A stretch of DNA of 64,000 bases. Origin: Stenotrophomonas maltophilia R551-3 (lineage in GTDB: Bacteria; Pseudomonadota; Gammaproteobacteria; Xanthomonadales; Xanthomonadaceae). The notes under the pieces were generated by a model that worked only from the letters and a program-made list of their open reading frames with translations, was not told the DNA's origin and ran no database searches. The position numbers were made by a program, and so were the translations under genes. The stretch is taken from positions 2,718,501 to 2,782,500 of the forward strand of contig NC_011071.1 in the NCBI RefSeq assembly GCF_000020665.1, written 5' to 3'. Within the stretch, counting starts at the first letter, position 1, and every line of letters begins with the position of its first letter. Positions 36,006 to 44,223 of this stretch are shown here, one piece after another.

Positions 36006-37685
36006 TTAGACGTTAAGCATCGGAACATCCACTTTCGGCAGCAATCGCGAGGTGAAGTAGCGATCCTTGTAGTAGCGGATCTTGTCGCACTTCACAGGAT
36101 GCGGTATGCCCTCGTAGAGGAACACTTCCTTGTCCGGCCCCATCGCCTTCAGCTCCTGCGGCAGCATCAGTGCGCGCCGCTCCTCGGTGAAGCTGTGGGT
36201 CTTCTCGCGGGCATGGGTGACGTTCTTCTTGCGGATGGTGGTGTAACCCAGCATGTCCGAGTAGTCGTTGGCGTCCTGCTGCTCACGCGGCGCGTACAGG
36301 ATCTGCAGCGCGTGGTTGGTGATGATCGTGCGCGACACCTCCCGCCCGTAGGTGGCATCGAGCTGGGACATGCTCTGGATGATCGGCAGCAGGCGGATGT
36401 TGTAGCCGGCCATGTAGGACACCGCCGAGGCGATGATCTCGACCTTGCCGATCGAGGTGAATTCGTCCATCAGCAGCAGGCACTGGTACTTCAGGTCCGG
36501 GTTGGACTTGGGCAGTTCCTTGGTGTTGAGGTTGATCAGCTGGCTGAAGAACAGGTTGATGATCAGGCGGCTCTCGGCCAGCTTGTTGGGCTGGATGCCG
36601 ATGTAGATGGTCATCTTCTTCTTGCGGACATCGGTCAGCAGGAAGTCGTTGCTGCTGGTGGCCTTGTCCAGCACCGGGTTGATCCAGGCGTTGAGCGGTT
36701 CCTTGAAGGTACCCAGGATCGAGGCGAAGGTCTCATCGGCCTGGGACAGCATGTTGGCAAACGCCGAGCGCGCGTTGGAACTGAGGAACGACCGCTCCGA
36801 CAAGGCTTTGAGGTACTTCTTCAGATCGCTGCCGTCACCCGATGACAACCGGTAGACAGCGCCCAGGGTGGGCGTGCCCGAGCCGCCCGGGAAGCCACTG
36901 CTGCGCTCGTCATCCCAGTTCTCGAACAGATACAGGGTGAAGGCCATGAACGCATTGCGCGCCTGGCTGACCCAGAATTTCTGGTCCTCGGCACCATCCG
37001 GATACAGCATCGCGGCGATGCTCATCAGGTCCGAAACGCGGAACGCCGGGTCGTCGGAGACGTAGCTGAGCGGATTCCAGCGATGCGTGCGGCGGTCTTC
37101 GGCGAAGGGATTGAACAGGTAGATCTCCTGGCCCTGGCTGGCACGCCAGCCGCTGGTCAGGTCGAAGTTCTCCTGCTTGATGTCCAGCACCACCAGCGAT
37201 TCGCCGTACTCCAGCAGGTTCGGGATGACGACGCCCACGCCCTTGCCCGAGCGGGTCGGCGCGGCCAGGATCACGAACTGCTGGCCGTCCAGCCGCACCA
37301 GCTTGCCACCATGACTGCCGACCACGATGCTCTGGCCGGTCTTCTTGAACATGCCGTGCTTGGACAGGTCGGCGCTGGTGGCAAAGCGTGCGTCGCCGTG
37401 CAGCGAGCGCTTGTCCTTCTTCAGCAGCAGCACCAGGCCGGTCACCAGCAGCACCAGCAGCGGCAGGCCGAAACCGAGATAGCCGGCCCACTTGATCTTG
37501 CCCACGAAGGGCGCGACCTGTGGCTGGCCGAGCGCGTTGAAGTACTGATAGTAGGTGTTCCAGGTGAACAGCTTGGTGTCCAGCCCCAGCAACAACAGGG
37601 TCAGGTAACCGGAAAACACGAAACCAAGCAGCAGGGTCGCCAGCGTGATGATGGCGATGAGCAGATACTTCTTACTGGGCAACAC
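36006..37685 (-). CDS. virD4: VirD4 coupling protein
   Basis: Coupling ATPase of 559 residues that recruits XVIPCD effectors. I chose the GTG start at 37685, with GGAGG 6 nt upstream. Two N-terminal transmembrane helices (YLLIAIITLATLLLGFVFSG; GYLGFGLPLLVLLVTGLVLL) are followed by Walker A (APTRSGKGVGVVIPNLLEYG, about residues 141-160), the TraG/VirD4 block NPLSYVSDDPAFRVSDLMSI, and Walker B (LLLMDEFTSIGKVEI), then RLLPIIQSMSQLDATYGREV. The length is right for the family. It is transcribed separately from virB7-B6 together with the small gene at 37722. Confidence 0.95.
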   Translation of the reverse strand: MLPSKKYLLIAIITLATLLLGFVFSGYLTLLLLGLDTKLFTWNTYYQYFNALGQPQVAPFVGKIKWAGYLGFGLPLLVLLVTGLVLLLKKDKRSLHGDARFATSADLSKHGMFKKTGQSIVVGSHGGKLVRLDGQQFVILAAPTRSGKGVGVVIPNLLEYGESLVVLDIKQENFDLTSGWRASQGQEIYLFNPFAEDRRTHRWNPLSYVSDDPAFRVSDLMSIAAMLYPDGAEDQKFWVSQARNAFMAFTLYLFENWDDERSSGFPGGSGTPTLGAVYRLSSGDGSDLKKYLKALSERSFLSSNARSAFANMLSQADETFASILGTFKEPLNAWINPVLDKATSSNDFLLTDVRKKKMTIYIGIQPNKLAESRLIINLFFSQLINLNTKELPKSNPDLKYQCLLLMDEFTSIGKVEIIASAVSYMAGYNIRLLPIIQSMSQLDATYGREVSRTIITNHALQILYAPREQQDANDYSDMLGYTTIRKKNVTHAREKTHSFTEERRALMLPQELKAMGPDKEVFLYEGIPHPVKCDKIRYYKDRYFTSRLLPKVDVPMLNV

Positions 37686-37721
37686 CCGGATCCTCCATGA
37701 TGCGCACAAGGGCGCGACGGC

Positions 37722-37979
37722 CTAGCGGCGGCGCCAGCGCGACGCCTTCTTCCGCAGGTGGTTTTCGTTTTCCAGCCCGGGCTCCTCGCCCTCTTCACGC
37801 ACCAGTGCCTGCAGGCGTTGGCGCGCTTCGGCCAGCGACATCAGGTCGGTCAGACGATCCCCATCGTCGGCTACGACCGCATGGCCGACCACATCGCCCG
37901 GAGCGTACACCGGCGCGTAGGACACCGCTACCAGCTGATAGCGGCCTCGCGTCTCCAGCACATGCCTGAATTCCTGCAT
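37722..37979 (-). CDS. Small conserved protein upstream of virD4
   Basis: Protein of 85 residues (MQEFRHVLETRGRYQLVAVS, VYAPGDVVGHAVVADDGDRL, TDLMSLAEARQRLQALVREE, basic end). AAGGAGG lies 6 nt before the ATG at 37979; an ATG directly abutting the Shine-Dalgarno (37985) is unlikely. No signal peptide, so cytoplasmic. It starts the virD4 transcript 36 bp upstream. No family recognised; an adaptor or regulator for the coupling protein is possible (inference from position). Confidence 0.65.
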   Translation of the reverse strand: MQEFRHVLETRGRYQLVAVSYAPVYAPGDVVGHAVVADDGDRLTDLMSLAEARQRLQALVREEGEEPGLENENHLRKKASRWRRR

Positions 37980-38214
37980 CGACATCCTCCTTGTTCCAGC
38001 ACTCCACAGCCCCTGTGTTTCGCATCATGCCGACGGCCATGTCGTCATCACATGCAGGACGCCGACAACAGCGCCCCGAACCTGCCGTCGTACCGAGCCC
38101 ATGCCCGGCTTGCCGCAACCCCACGGATCAAACGCTGTTTTACCGCCAGCGTGGCTGCTGCTGTTGCGGTGCAGCAGTACAATGGCCGGCTCCCCCGCCC
38201 CGCATCGCGCCCGC

Positions 38215-39426
38215 ATGAGCCCCAACTCTTCCCTGGCTGCGCGGCTGACGCCCCGTCAGCGCACCCTGATCATCCTTGCCCTGTCACTGGGCGGCTTCGC
38301 CATCGGCACCAGTGAATTCGCCAGCATGGGCCTGATGCTGGAAATCAGCCGCGGCCTGTCGATCAGCGAAACCCAGGTCGGCCACCTGATCAGCGCCTAC
38401 GCCATCGGCGTGGTGGTCGGTGCGCCGATCCTGGCCTTCGTCGGCGCCAGTTTCCCGCGCCGCAAGCTGCTGCTGGCGCTGATGGGCTTCTACGCCGTCG
38501 GCAATCTGGCCAGCGCCCTGGCCCCGAACTACGGCACGATGCTGATCGCACGTTTCGTTGCCGGCCTGCCGCATGGCGCCTACTTCGGCGTGGCGATGCT
38601 GGTGGCCGCCGCAATCAGTCCGGCCGGCCAGCGCGGCCAGGCGATGTCGCGGGTGCTGCTGGGCCTGTCGATCGCGATCCTGATCGGCAACCCGCTGACC
38701 ACCTGGCTGGGCCAGCAGCTGAGCTGGCGCACCGCCTTCGCCCTGGTCAGCCTGCTGGCCATCGCCACCGTGGCGATGATCGCGCGCTTCCTGCTGCCGG
38801 ACCCCGAAGAGGTGCGCACCTCGCCAATGCGCGAACTGCGTGCCTTCAACACCACCCAGGTGTGGCTGGCGCTGGCGATCGGCGCGGTCGGCTTCGCCGG
38901 CATGTTCTGCGTGTTCACCTACCTGGCGCCGACCCTGGTGCAGGTCACCGGCGTGGCCGAATCGTGGATGCCACTAGCAGTGGGCGTGTTCGGCATCGGC
39001 GCGATCATCGGCAACATCGCCGGTGGCTGGCTGGTCGACAAGTTCCACTTCAAGGCCGCTGCGGTGGTGCTGCTGTGGTCGATCGTGATGCTGCTGCTGT
39101 ATCCGCTGGCCGCACAGTCGGTATGGACCATCGGCCCGATGATCATCACCGTCGGCACCATGGGTGCGCTGGCTGCGGTGCTGCAGACCCGCCTGATGGA
39201 CGTGGCCGGCGAAGCACAGACCCTGGCTGCCGCTTCCAACCATGCCGCCTTCAATACCGCCAACGCGCTCGGCCCGTGGCTGGGTGGCATGGCGATCAGC
39301 GCCGGCTTCAGCCCGGCCAGCACTGGCTACGTCGGTGCAGCCACCGCGATCGGCGGCCTGCTGCTGTGGTGCGTGGCGGTGATGGTGGACAAGAAGCGCA
39401 AGATCGCCGTCACAGGCAGCCACTGA
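38215..39426 (+). CDS. MFS transporter, DHA1/AraJ-like efflux family
   Basis: Protein of 403 residues with 12 predicted transmembrane helices. The DHA1 motifs are visible: LSISETQVGHLISAYAIGVV then GAPILAFVGASFPRRKLLLA (motif A region) and ARFVAGLPHGAYFGVAMLVA (motif B-like). It resembles the AraJ/YdhP branch of sugar or drug exporters. Start at 38215 (MSPNSSLAARLTPRQ), with an in-frame ATG at 38182 as alternative. Substrate unknown. It is convergent with the MerR gene. Confidence 0.85.
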   Translation: MSPNSSLAARLTPRQRTLIILALSLGGFAIGTSEFASMGLMLEISRGLSISETQVGHLISAYAIGVVVGAPILAFVGASFPRRKLLLALMGFYAVGNLASALAPNYGTMLIARFVAGLPHGAYFGVAMLVAAAISPAGQRGQAMSRVLLGLSIAILIGNPLTTWLGQQLSWRTAFALVSLLAIATVAMIARFLLPDPEEVRTSPMRELRAFNTTQVWLALAIGAVGFAGMFCVFTYLAPTLVQVTGVAESWMPLAVGVFGIGAIIGNIAGGWLVDKFHFKAAAVVLLWSIVMLLLYPLAAQSVWTIGPMIITVGTMGALAAVLQTRLMDVAGEAQTLAAASNHAAFNTANALGPWLGGMAISAGFSPASTGYVGAATAIGGLLLWCVAVMVDKKRKIAVTGSH

Positions 39427-39442
39427 ACACCGCGCCGGGTCG

Positions 39443-39922
39443 TCAGCCGTTGCCCATGCGGCGGCGGCGATCCGGGCGCAGCATCGCCACATCGCCGGCC
39501 GCCAGCGTCGGCCGCGCCAGCTCACCACGCTTCACCCGGTCCAGCACCCGCTGCGAATTGGCCGCGCAATCAATGCCCTCCGGCCGCGCCTGGATGTCTT
39601 GGATCAGGGCCAGCAAGTGCGCACGGCTCTCTGCCAGCCGCAGCTGCAGCGCATCGATATCGGCCACCTTCTGCTGCAGCATCGTGATCAGTGCCTCGTG
39701 CTGCCACTGGCCCATGTCCGGAGGCAACAGCGCGCGGATCTCTTCAAGGCTGAAGCCAGCGCGCTGCGCACCCGTGATCAGCTCCAGCAGCAGCACCGCC
39801 TGTTCCGGGTAATCGCGGTAGCCGTTGGCCTGGCGCTGCACAACCAGCAGCCCTGCATCCTCATAGAAGCGGATGCGCGACGCGGCAAGGCCGGTGCGTC
39901 GCGCCAGCTCACCGACCTTCAT
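39443..39922 (-). CDS. MerR family transcriptional regulator
   Basis: Protein of 159 residues. The N-terminal winged HTH reads MKVGELARRTGLAASRIRFY, then EDAGLLVVQRQANGYRDYPE, followed by a long dimerisation coiled coil (HEALITMLQQKVADIDALQL). The C-terminal part has one Cys (EGIDCAANSQR) but not the Cys cluster of the metal or SoxR branch, so an organic electrophile or drug is a likelier signal (inference). It is divergent from an OYE-like reductase, with a perfect inverted repeat between them. Confidence 0.88.
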   Translation of the reverse strand: MKVGELARRTGLAASRIRFYEDAGLLVVQRQANGYRDYPEQAVLLLELITGAQRAGFSLEEIRALLPPDMGQWQHEALITMLQQKVADIDALQLRLAESRAHLLALIQDIQARPEGIDCAANSQRVLDRVKRGELARPTLAAGDVAMLRPDRRRRMGNG

Positions 39923-39950
39923 CTGCCTGAATCCTCGACATTGGAACCTG

Positions 39951-39981
39951 TTGACCTTCAATCAAACTTGAAGGTTAGCGT
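39951..39981 (+). promoter_or_regulatory. MerR-type promoter/operator
   Basis: TTGACC (39951-39956) and TAGCGT (39976-39981) are separated by 19 bp, the over-long spacer typical of MerR-activated promoters. The spacer holds a perfect inverted repeat, ACCTTCAA (39954-39961) - TCAAAC - TTGAAGGT (39968-39975). It faces the OYE-like gene at 40012 and lies 29 bp before the MerR gene start, so it can also autoregulate. Confidence 0.8.
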
Positions 39982-40011
39982 AGCGCCATTCCCCTGTCCT
40001 GGAGCTGTCCG

Positions 40012-41250
40012 ATGTCGCTGTTCTCGCCTCTGGCACTGCCTTCCGGTACCGTCATCCGCAACCGCATCGCCAAGGCGGCGATGGAGGAAAACATGGCCGA
40101 CGCCGACCACGCTCCCTCCGAAGCGCTGCTGCAGTTGTACCAGCGCTGGGCCGACGGCGGCGACGGACTGATCATTACCGGCAACGTAATGGTCGACCGC
40201 CGTGCCATGACCGGTCCCGGCGGCGTGGTGCTGGAAGACGATCGCCACCTCGATCGCTTCATCGCCTGGGCCGACACCGCTCGTTCGCGCGGTGCGCAGA
40301 TGTGGATGCAGATCAACCACCCCGGGCGGCAGATGCCGGCCGCGCTCGGTCAACCGGCGTTGGCACCGTCAGCGGTAGCGATGGATCTGGGGGCCCTGTC
40401 CAAGCAGTTCGCACCGCCGCGGGCGATGACCGGAACCGACATCGAGGAAGTGATTGCCCGCTTCATCCGCAGCGCCGAACTGGCCGAACGTGCCGGTTTC
40501 AGCGGGGTGGAGATCCATGCCGCGCACGGCTACCTGCTCAGTCAGTTCCTGTCACCGCTGTCGAACCGGCGCGAGGACCACTGGGGCGGCAGCCTGGAAA
40601 ACCGTGCGCGCCTGCTGCTGGAGATCGTGCAGGGTGTGCGTGCAGCGGTGTCGCCCGCCTTCGTGGTGGCAGTGAAGCTCAACTCCGCCGATTTCCAGCG
40701 CGGTGGCTTCTCGCCCGAGGAGGCGCGCGCAGTAGTGGAGATGCTGGCCCCACTGGGCGTGGATCTGGTGGAACTGTCCGGCGGCAGTTATGAAGCGCCG
40801 GCGATGACCGGCGCCGCACGCGACGGCCGCAGCGTGGCCCGAGAAGCCTACTTCCTCGAATTCGCACGCGAGATCGCCACGGTGGCAACGATGCCGCTGA
40901 TGGTCACCGGCGGCATCCGTCGCCGTGTAGTGGCCGAGCAGGTGCTGGACAGCGGTGTTGCCATGGTCGGCATCGCCACCGCGCTGGCGATCGAGCCGGA
41001 CCTGCCACACCACTGGCAGCAAGGCCGCGACCAGGTGCCGACCCTGCGCAACATCGACTGGCGCAGCAAGCCGCTGGCCGCCAGTGCGCACATGGCCGCA
41101 GTGAAGTATCAGCTGGGCCGGTTGAGCCGACGCCAACCAACCGCTCCCGGCGTCTCGCCGGTGTGGGCACTGTTGCTGGCACAGGCCTCGGCCACGTGCC
41201 GGACCCGCCGCTACCGACGCTGGATGGGGGAACGCGCGGCTGCGCACTGA
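40012..41250 (+). CDS. NADH:flavin oxidoreductase (OYE-like), MerR-regulated
   Basis: FMN TIM-barrel oxidoreductase of 412 residues: LPSGTVIRNRIAKAAMEENM, MQINHPGRQMPA, FSGVEIHAAHGYLLSQFLSP and SNRREDHWGGSLENRARLLL, and ATMPLMVTGGIRRR near the phosphate site. This is the larger YqiG/2,4-dienoyl-CoA-reductase-like branch, distinct from the OYE at 8182. The last 60 residues (WRSKPLAASAHMAAVKYQLG onward) are an extension. Probably induced by the divergent MerR protein. Confidence 0.88.
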   Translation: MSLFSPLALPSGTVIRNRIAKAAMEENMADADHAPSEALLQLYQRWADGGDGLIITGNVMVDRRAMTGPGGVVLEDDRHLDRFIAWADTARSRGAQMWMQINHPGRQMPAALGQPALAPSAVAMDLGALSKQFAPPRAMTGTDIEEVIARFIRSAELAERAGFSGVEIHAAHGYLLSQFLSPLSNRREDHWGGSLENRARLLLEIVQGVRAAVSPAFVVAVKLNSADFQRGGFSPEEARAVVEMLAPLGVDLVELSGGSYEAPAMTGAARDGRSVAREAYFLEFAREIATVATMPLMVTGGIRRRVVAEQVLDSGVAMVGIATALAIEPDLPHHWQQGRDQVPTLRNIDWRSKPLAASAHMAAVKYQLGRLSRRQPTAPGVSPVWALLLAQASATCRTRRYRRWMGERAAAH

Positions 41251-41296
41251 GCCGGCAAGGCTTCTCATCGCCGGGGCAATACCCCACCATCTGCAG

Positions 41297-41321
41297 GATC
41301 GGCGGCACCCCGCCGCCGATC
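41297..41321. repeat. Perfect inverted repeat
   Basis: GATCGGCGGC (41297-41306), ACCCC, GCCGCCGATC (41312-41321). It lies between the OYE-like gene and the next small membrane gene, about 23 bp before the GTG start of the latter. No T-run, so an mRNA hairpin rather than a clear terminator. Confidence 0.6.
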
Positions 41322-41343
41322 GCAACATGCAGAAGGAACCGAC

Positions 41344-41820
41344 GTGGCAGCAGCACCCACCAAGGACCGTGAGAAACTGCTCGACGACCTGCTCTCGCTG
41401 GGGCGCAACTGGGCACTTGCCATCGCCATCGCCGGTGCCGGGGCTGCCGTGCACTACAACGAATCGGTATACGAAGCGGGACTCTGGCGCGGGCTGCTGC
41501 CCACGCTCTGCTTTCTGGTCGCGATCGTCTGGATCGTGCTCAGCATCATCCGTTTCGACCTGACCATCCAGCAGCACTTCGAGCGCAAGCTGTCGCGCTG
41601 GCTCAGCCGCCTGCTGTATGTCGTGCTGCTCGGCACCGGCGTTACTGCAGTGTTCTTCGTCACCGAACTGGCGGAAAACAACCACATCGCGCGGATGTGC
41701 GACTCGGTGGCCAACGAACCCGGCAGCCGCATCCACAGGTCGGAAGAATGCCAGCGCCTGTACCAGCACCGGGCGGCGTACCGGCAGCGGCTGGAATCGG
41801 CCGAGGGCGAGTTCGACTGA
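41344..41820 (+). CDS. Membrane protein of unknown function
   Basis: Protein of 158 residues from a GTG at 41344 with AAGGA 5-6 nt upstream. About three hydrophobic helices (NWALAIAIAGAGAAVHYNES; LLPTLCFLVAIVWIVLSIIR; LLYVVLLGTGVTAVFFVTEL), then a charged C-terminal part with two cysteines (ARMCDSVANEP, EECQRLYQHR). No family recognised and no informative neighbour. Confidence 0.6.
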   Translation: MAAAPTKDREKLLDDLLSLGRNWALAIAIAGAGAAVHYNESVYEAGLWRGLLPTLCFLVAIVWIVLSIIRFDLTIQQHFERKLSRWLSRLLYVVLLGTGVTAVFFVTELAENNHIARMCDSVANEPGSRIHRSEECQRLYQHRAAYRQRLESAEGEFD

Positions 41821-41924
41821 GCGCCCATGCTGCAGGCACATGGCGCACACGAAGTACACGCGGCGTGGATATGGGGTCGGGCACAGTAGCTGCGCCGCCC
41901 TTCCATGTGACCACTCCGGCCAGC

Positions 41925-42194
41925 ATGTTCCGCCACCCTGCCCCTGCCCGCCACGATGCCGTTGCCCTGCAGGCCGGCGTGCTCGGCAGCGTGCTGGGCG
42001 TGGCCCTGTTCAAAGCGATCGCGTTGTCGTCGCTGGCGAGCGGATCACTGATGGTGATCGGCCTCTGGCTGCTGGCCTGTGCACTGCTGGGCGCCTGGGC
42101 GCTGGCGGCCTACCTGGCCTGCCTCGCATTGAGCCGGCGTGTGTTTGTGCTGATGCTGGTGCTGTGCACGGTGCTGATGATCTGCCTCGCCTGA
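41925..42194 (+). CDS. Small hydrophobic protein, possible membrane protein
   Basis: About 89 residues from the ATG at 41925 (MFRHPAPARHDAVALQAGVL), mostly hydrophobic, with two or three helices (SLMVIGLWLLACALLGAWAL, AAYLACLALSRRVFVLMLVL). An in-frame ATG at 41871 would lengthen it by 18 residues. There is no clear ribosome site for either start, so coding status is uncertain. Confidence 0.4.
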   Translation: MFRHPAPARHDAVALQAGVLGSVLGVALFKAIALSSLASGSLMVIGLWLLACALLGAWALAAYLACLALSRRVFVLMLVLCTVLMICLA

Positions 42195-42320
42195 TCCGGG
42201 CAAGCGCGCGACTATTACTTAAACGTTACAAGATAACAAGTGCGATCAGTCGGATTGTGCGTGTCGGGGGTCACGGATTGGAATGCCATGGCCAGCCGGC
42301 ATTACCCCCGAGACCACGCC

Positions 42321-42566
42321 ATGACCCTGCAGCCCCTGTATCGCGCCTCCCTCACCGCCATCGCCCTGGCATCGCTCAGCGCCTGTGCCACCTATGACGA
42401 CAGCAACATGCATCAGGCCTGCCAGGAGTCGCCGCATCTGAAGGACCTGCCGCGCGAAGTGGCTGCGCGGGAGAGCCGCTGCAACAAGAGCATGGAAGTG
42501 TGGTCGAGCGAGCGCAAGGGCAGTGACAGGCCGCTGGATCTGAGCGGAAAGAAGAAGGACCTCTGA
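42321..42566 (+). CDS. Small putative lipoprotein
   Basis: Protein of 81 residues: signal MTLQPLYRASLTAIALASLS followed by the lipobox LSAC, then a hydrophilic mature part of about 57 residues (YDDSNMHQACQESPHLKDLP, SRCNKSMEVWSSERKGSDRP). An AT-rich segment at 42208-42240 may contain the promoter. Function unknown. Confidence 0.65.
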   Translation: MTLQPLYRASLTAIALASLSACATYDDSNMHQACQESPHLKDLPREVAARESRCNKSMEVWSSERKGSDRPLDLSGKKKDL

Positions 42567-42573
42567 CCACAAC

Positions 42574-42599
42574 TGGCGCAGCCCTTGCCGGCTGCGCCA
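42574..42599. terminator. Bidirectional hairpin between convergent genes
   Basis: TGGCGCAGCC (42574-42583), loop CTTGCC, GGCTGCGCCA (42590-42599): a perfect 10-bp stem between the lipoprotein stop (42566) and the monooxygenase stop (42612). T-runs are weak on both sides. Confidence 0.6.
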
Positions 42600-42611
42600 C
42601 CGCTTTGCTGG

Positions 42612-44141
42612 TCAGCCTGCGGCCATCGGTCCGAACCAGCGCCGCAGCGCATCGGACAGCCCGGCCCCATCACCCCCGGCATCACAGGCCCAGGCAACGA
42701 TGCCATCCGGGCGCACCAGCACCGCGCCCAGGCCGAGCGTGTCATCCACCGCCTGCCTGACGAGGGCCAGGCGCCGTTGGCAACCATCGATGCTTGCGCA
42801 CAACGACGTGCCCGCGTCGAACACCAGCAGCACGCCCTGCCCTGCACGCAGCAGTTCACCCATGCGACGTCCATCGGCCAGCAGGAAGTCCGGCGCGCTG
42901 CGGCCGACCAGCGGATGGCCCACGCCCAGGTCCAGCTGCTGTGCAACGCCCCAGATCCGCTCGGCCAGGTAGGTCGCACCATCACGGGTGTCGGCCAGAT
43001 CGGCCATCACCGCCGCCAGCGCGCGCGAGCCAGCGCCCGGCCGCATCAACGCGACCTGCGCACGCGACCAGTCCAGCACCTTCGCGCCGATCGGATAGCG
43101 CTCGGCCTGGTAGCTGTCCAGCAGCACCTCATCGGCATCGCCACGCACCACGGCAGCCAGCTTCCAACCGAGGTTCATCGCGTCGCCGATGCCAAGGTTC
43201 AGGCCTTGCCCGCCCAGCGGCGAATGCATGTGTGCTGCATCGCCGGCCAGAAGCACGCGACCCTTGCGATAGACCGTGGCCTGGCGCGCGGCATCGGTCC
43301 AGGTGGTAGCCAGATGCACCGCGGTGATGGTTGCTTCACGTCCGGAGATCCGCCGTAGCATGGCCTGCGCGCGCTCCCGGTCCAGCGCCGTGCGATGACC
43401 GGCACCGCCGTCGAAATCCGCCAGTGCCAACACGCCTGGCGGATTGAAGTTGTACATTCCATCAGCGGTGTAATGACGCCCCGGTGTGAGCAGCGACGGA
43501 TCTGCCAGCTCGACCAGCAGCGAGTGTCCGGTGAACTCCGGCTCGGTCCCGGCGAAGGTGAAACCTGATTGTTTACGCACAGTGCTGCGGGCGCCGTCGC
43601 AACCGATCAGCCAGCGGCCACGCGTTGTACCGCGAAGGGTCTCCACGGCGACCTGCTCACCTTCCATGCGCACCGCCTGCACCGCACTCCCGCGGTCTAT
43701 GCGCCCCCCAAGCGCGGCCGCCCGTTCGGCCAGCACCGCTTCCAGCGCCTGCAGTTCAATCGCCATCTGGAAGCCGACCGGCGACGGCAGGTGATACAGC
43801 CAGCGCTCGCTGGCCACGTTGTCCAGCGCAAACGGAATGCCAGCGAAGTGGCCGCCCAGCGGCCGGGGCTGCGCCAGCCAGTGGGCGGTGCCGGGCGGTG
43901 GTGCGCCCTTGTCGGATTTCAGCACCTGGCGCGCGGCCACCGCCTGCAGCAAGTCGCGCCTGTCCAGCGCCTCCAGGGTGGGCGTGTTCAAGCCGCGCAG
44001 CCCAAAGGGCAGGCGCTTGAGGGGTGATTCCGGGGACTCGGCCTGCTCCAGCACCAACACCGAACAGCCGGCCAGGGCCAGCTCGCAGGACAGGAACAGG
44101 CCGACCGGGCCAGCCCCGGCAATGACGACGTCGTACAGCAT
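42612..44141 (-). CDS. FAD-dependent aromatic monooxygenase (PheA/TfdB-like)
   Basis: Flavoprotein hydroxylase of 509 residues from the ATG at 44141 (MLYDVVIAGAGPVGLFLSCE). FAD site GAGPVG near the N-terminus; the DG fingerprint WLIGCDGARSTVRKQSGFTF; and the second FAD motif RVLLAGDAAHMHSPLGGQGL followed by NLGIGDAMNLGWKLAAVVRG. The C-terminal thioredoxin-like domain is present, as in phenol hydroxylase and polyketide or rifampicin monooxygenases. The substrate is probably an aromatic compound or drug. It is divergent from a TetR gene and probably repressed by it. Confidence 0.88.
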   Translation of the reverse strand: MLYDVVIAGAGPVGLFLSCELALAGCSVLVLEQAESPESPLKRLPFGLRGLNTPTLEALDRRDLLQAVAARQVLKSDKGAPPPGTAHWLAQPRPLGGHFAGIPFALDNVASERWLYHLPSPVGFQMAIELQALEAVLAERAAALGGRIDRGSAVQAVRMEGEQVAVETLRGTTRGRWLIGCDGARSTVRKQSGFTFAGTEPEFTGHSLLVELADPSLLTPGRHYTADGMYNFNPPGVLALADFDGGAGHRTALDRERAQAMLRRISGREATITAVHLATTWTDAARQATVYRKGRVLLAGDAAHMHSPLGGQGLNLGIGDAMNLGWKLAAVVRGDADEVLLDSYQAERYPIGAKVLDWSRAQVALMRPGAGSRALAAVMADLADTRDGATYLAERIWGVAQQLDLGVGHPLVGRSAPDFLLADGRRMGELLRAGQGVLLVFDAGTSLCASIDGCQRRLALVRQAVDDTLGLGAVLVRPDGIVAWACDAGGDGAGLSDALRRWFGPMAAG

Positions 44142-44188
44142 CGGAATTCCTTGTGAGCACCGGGCCGGCACTCTGGCGAAGCGAATGT

Positions 44189-44201
44189 TACACTCGGTGT
44201 A
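44189..44201. promoter_or_regulatory. Candidate TetR operator
   Basis: Perfect palindrome TACAC-TCG-GTGTA at 44189-44201, centred in the 82-bp gap between the divergent monooxygenase and TetR genes. That places it to control both. Confidence 0.65.
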
Positions 44202-44223
44202 CGTTTTCACAAGTGAACCGCCC

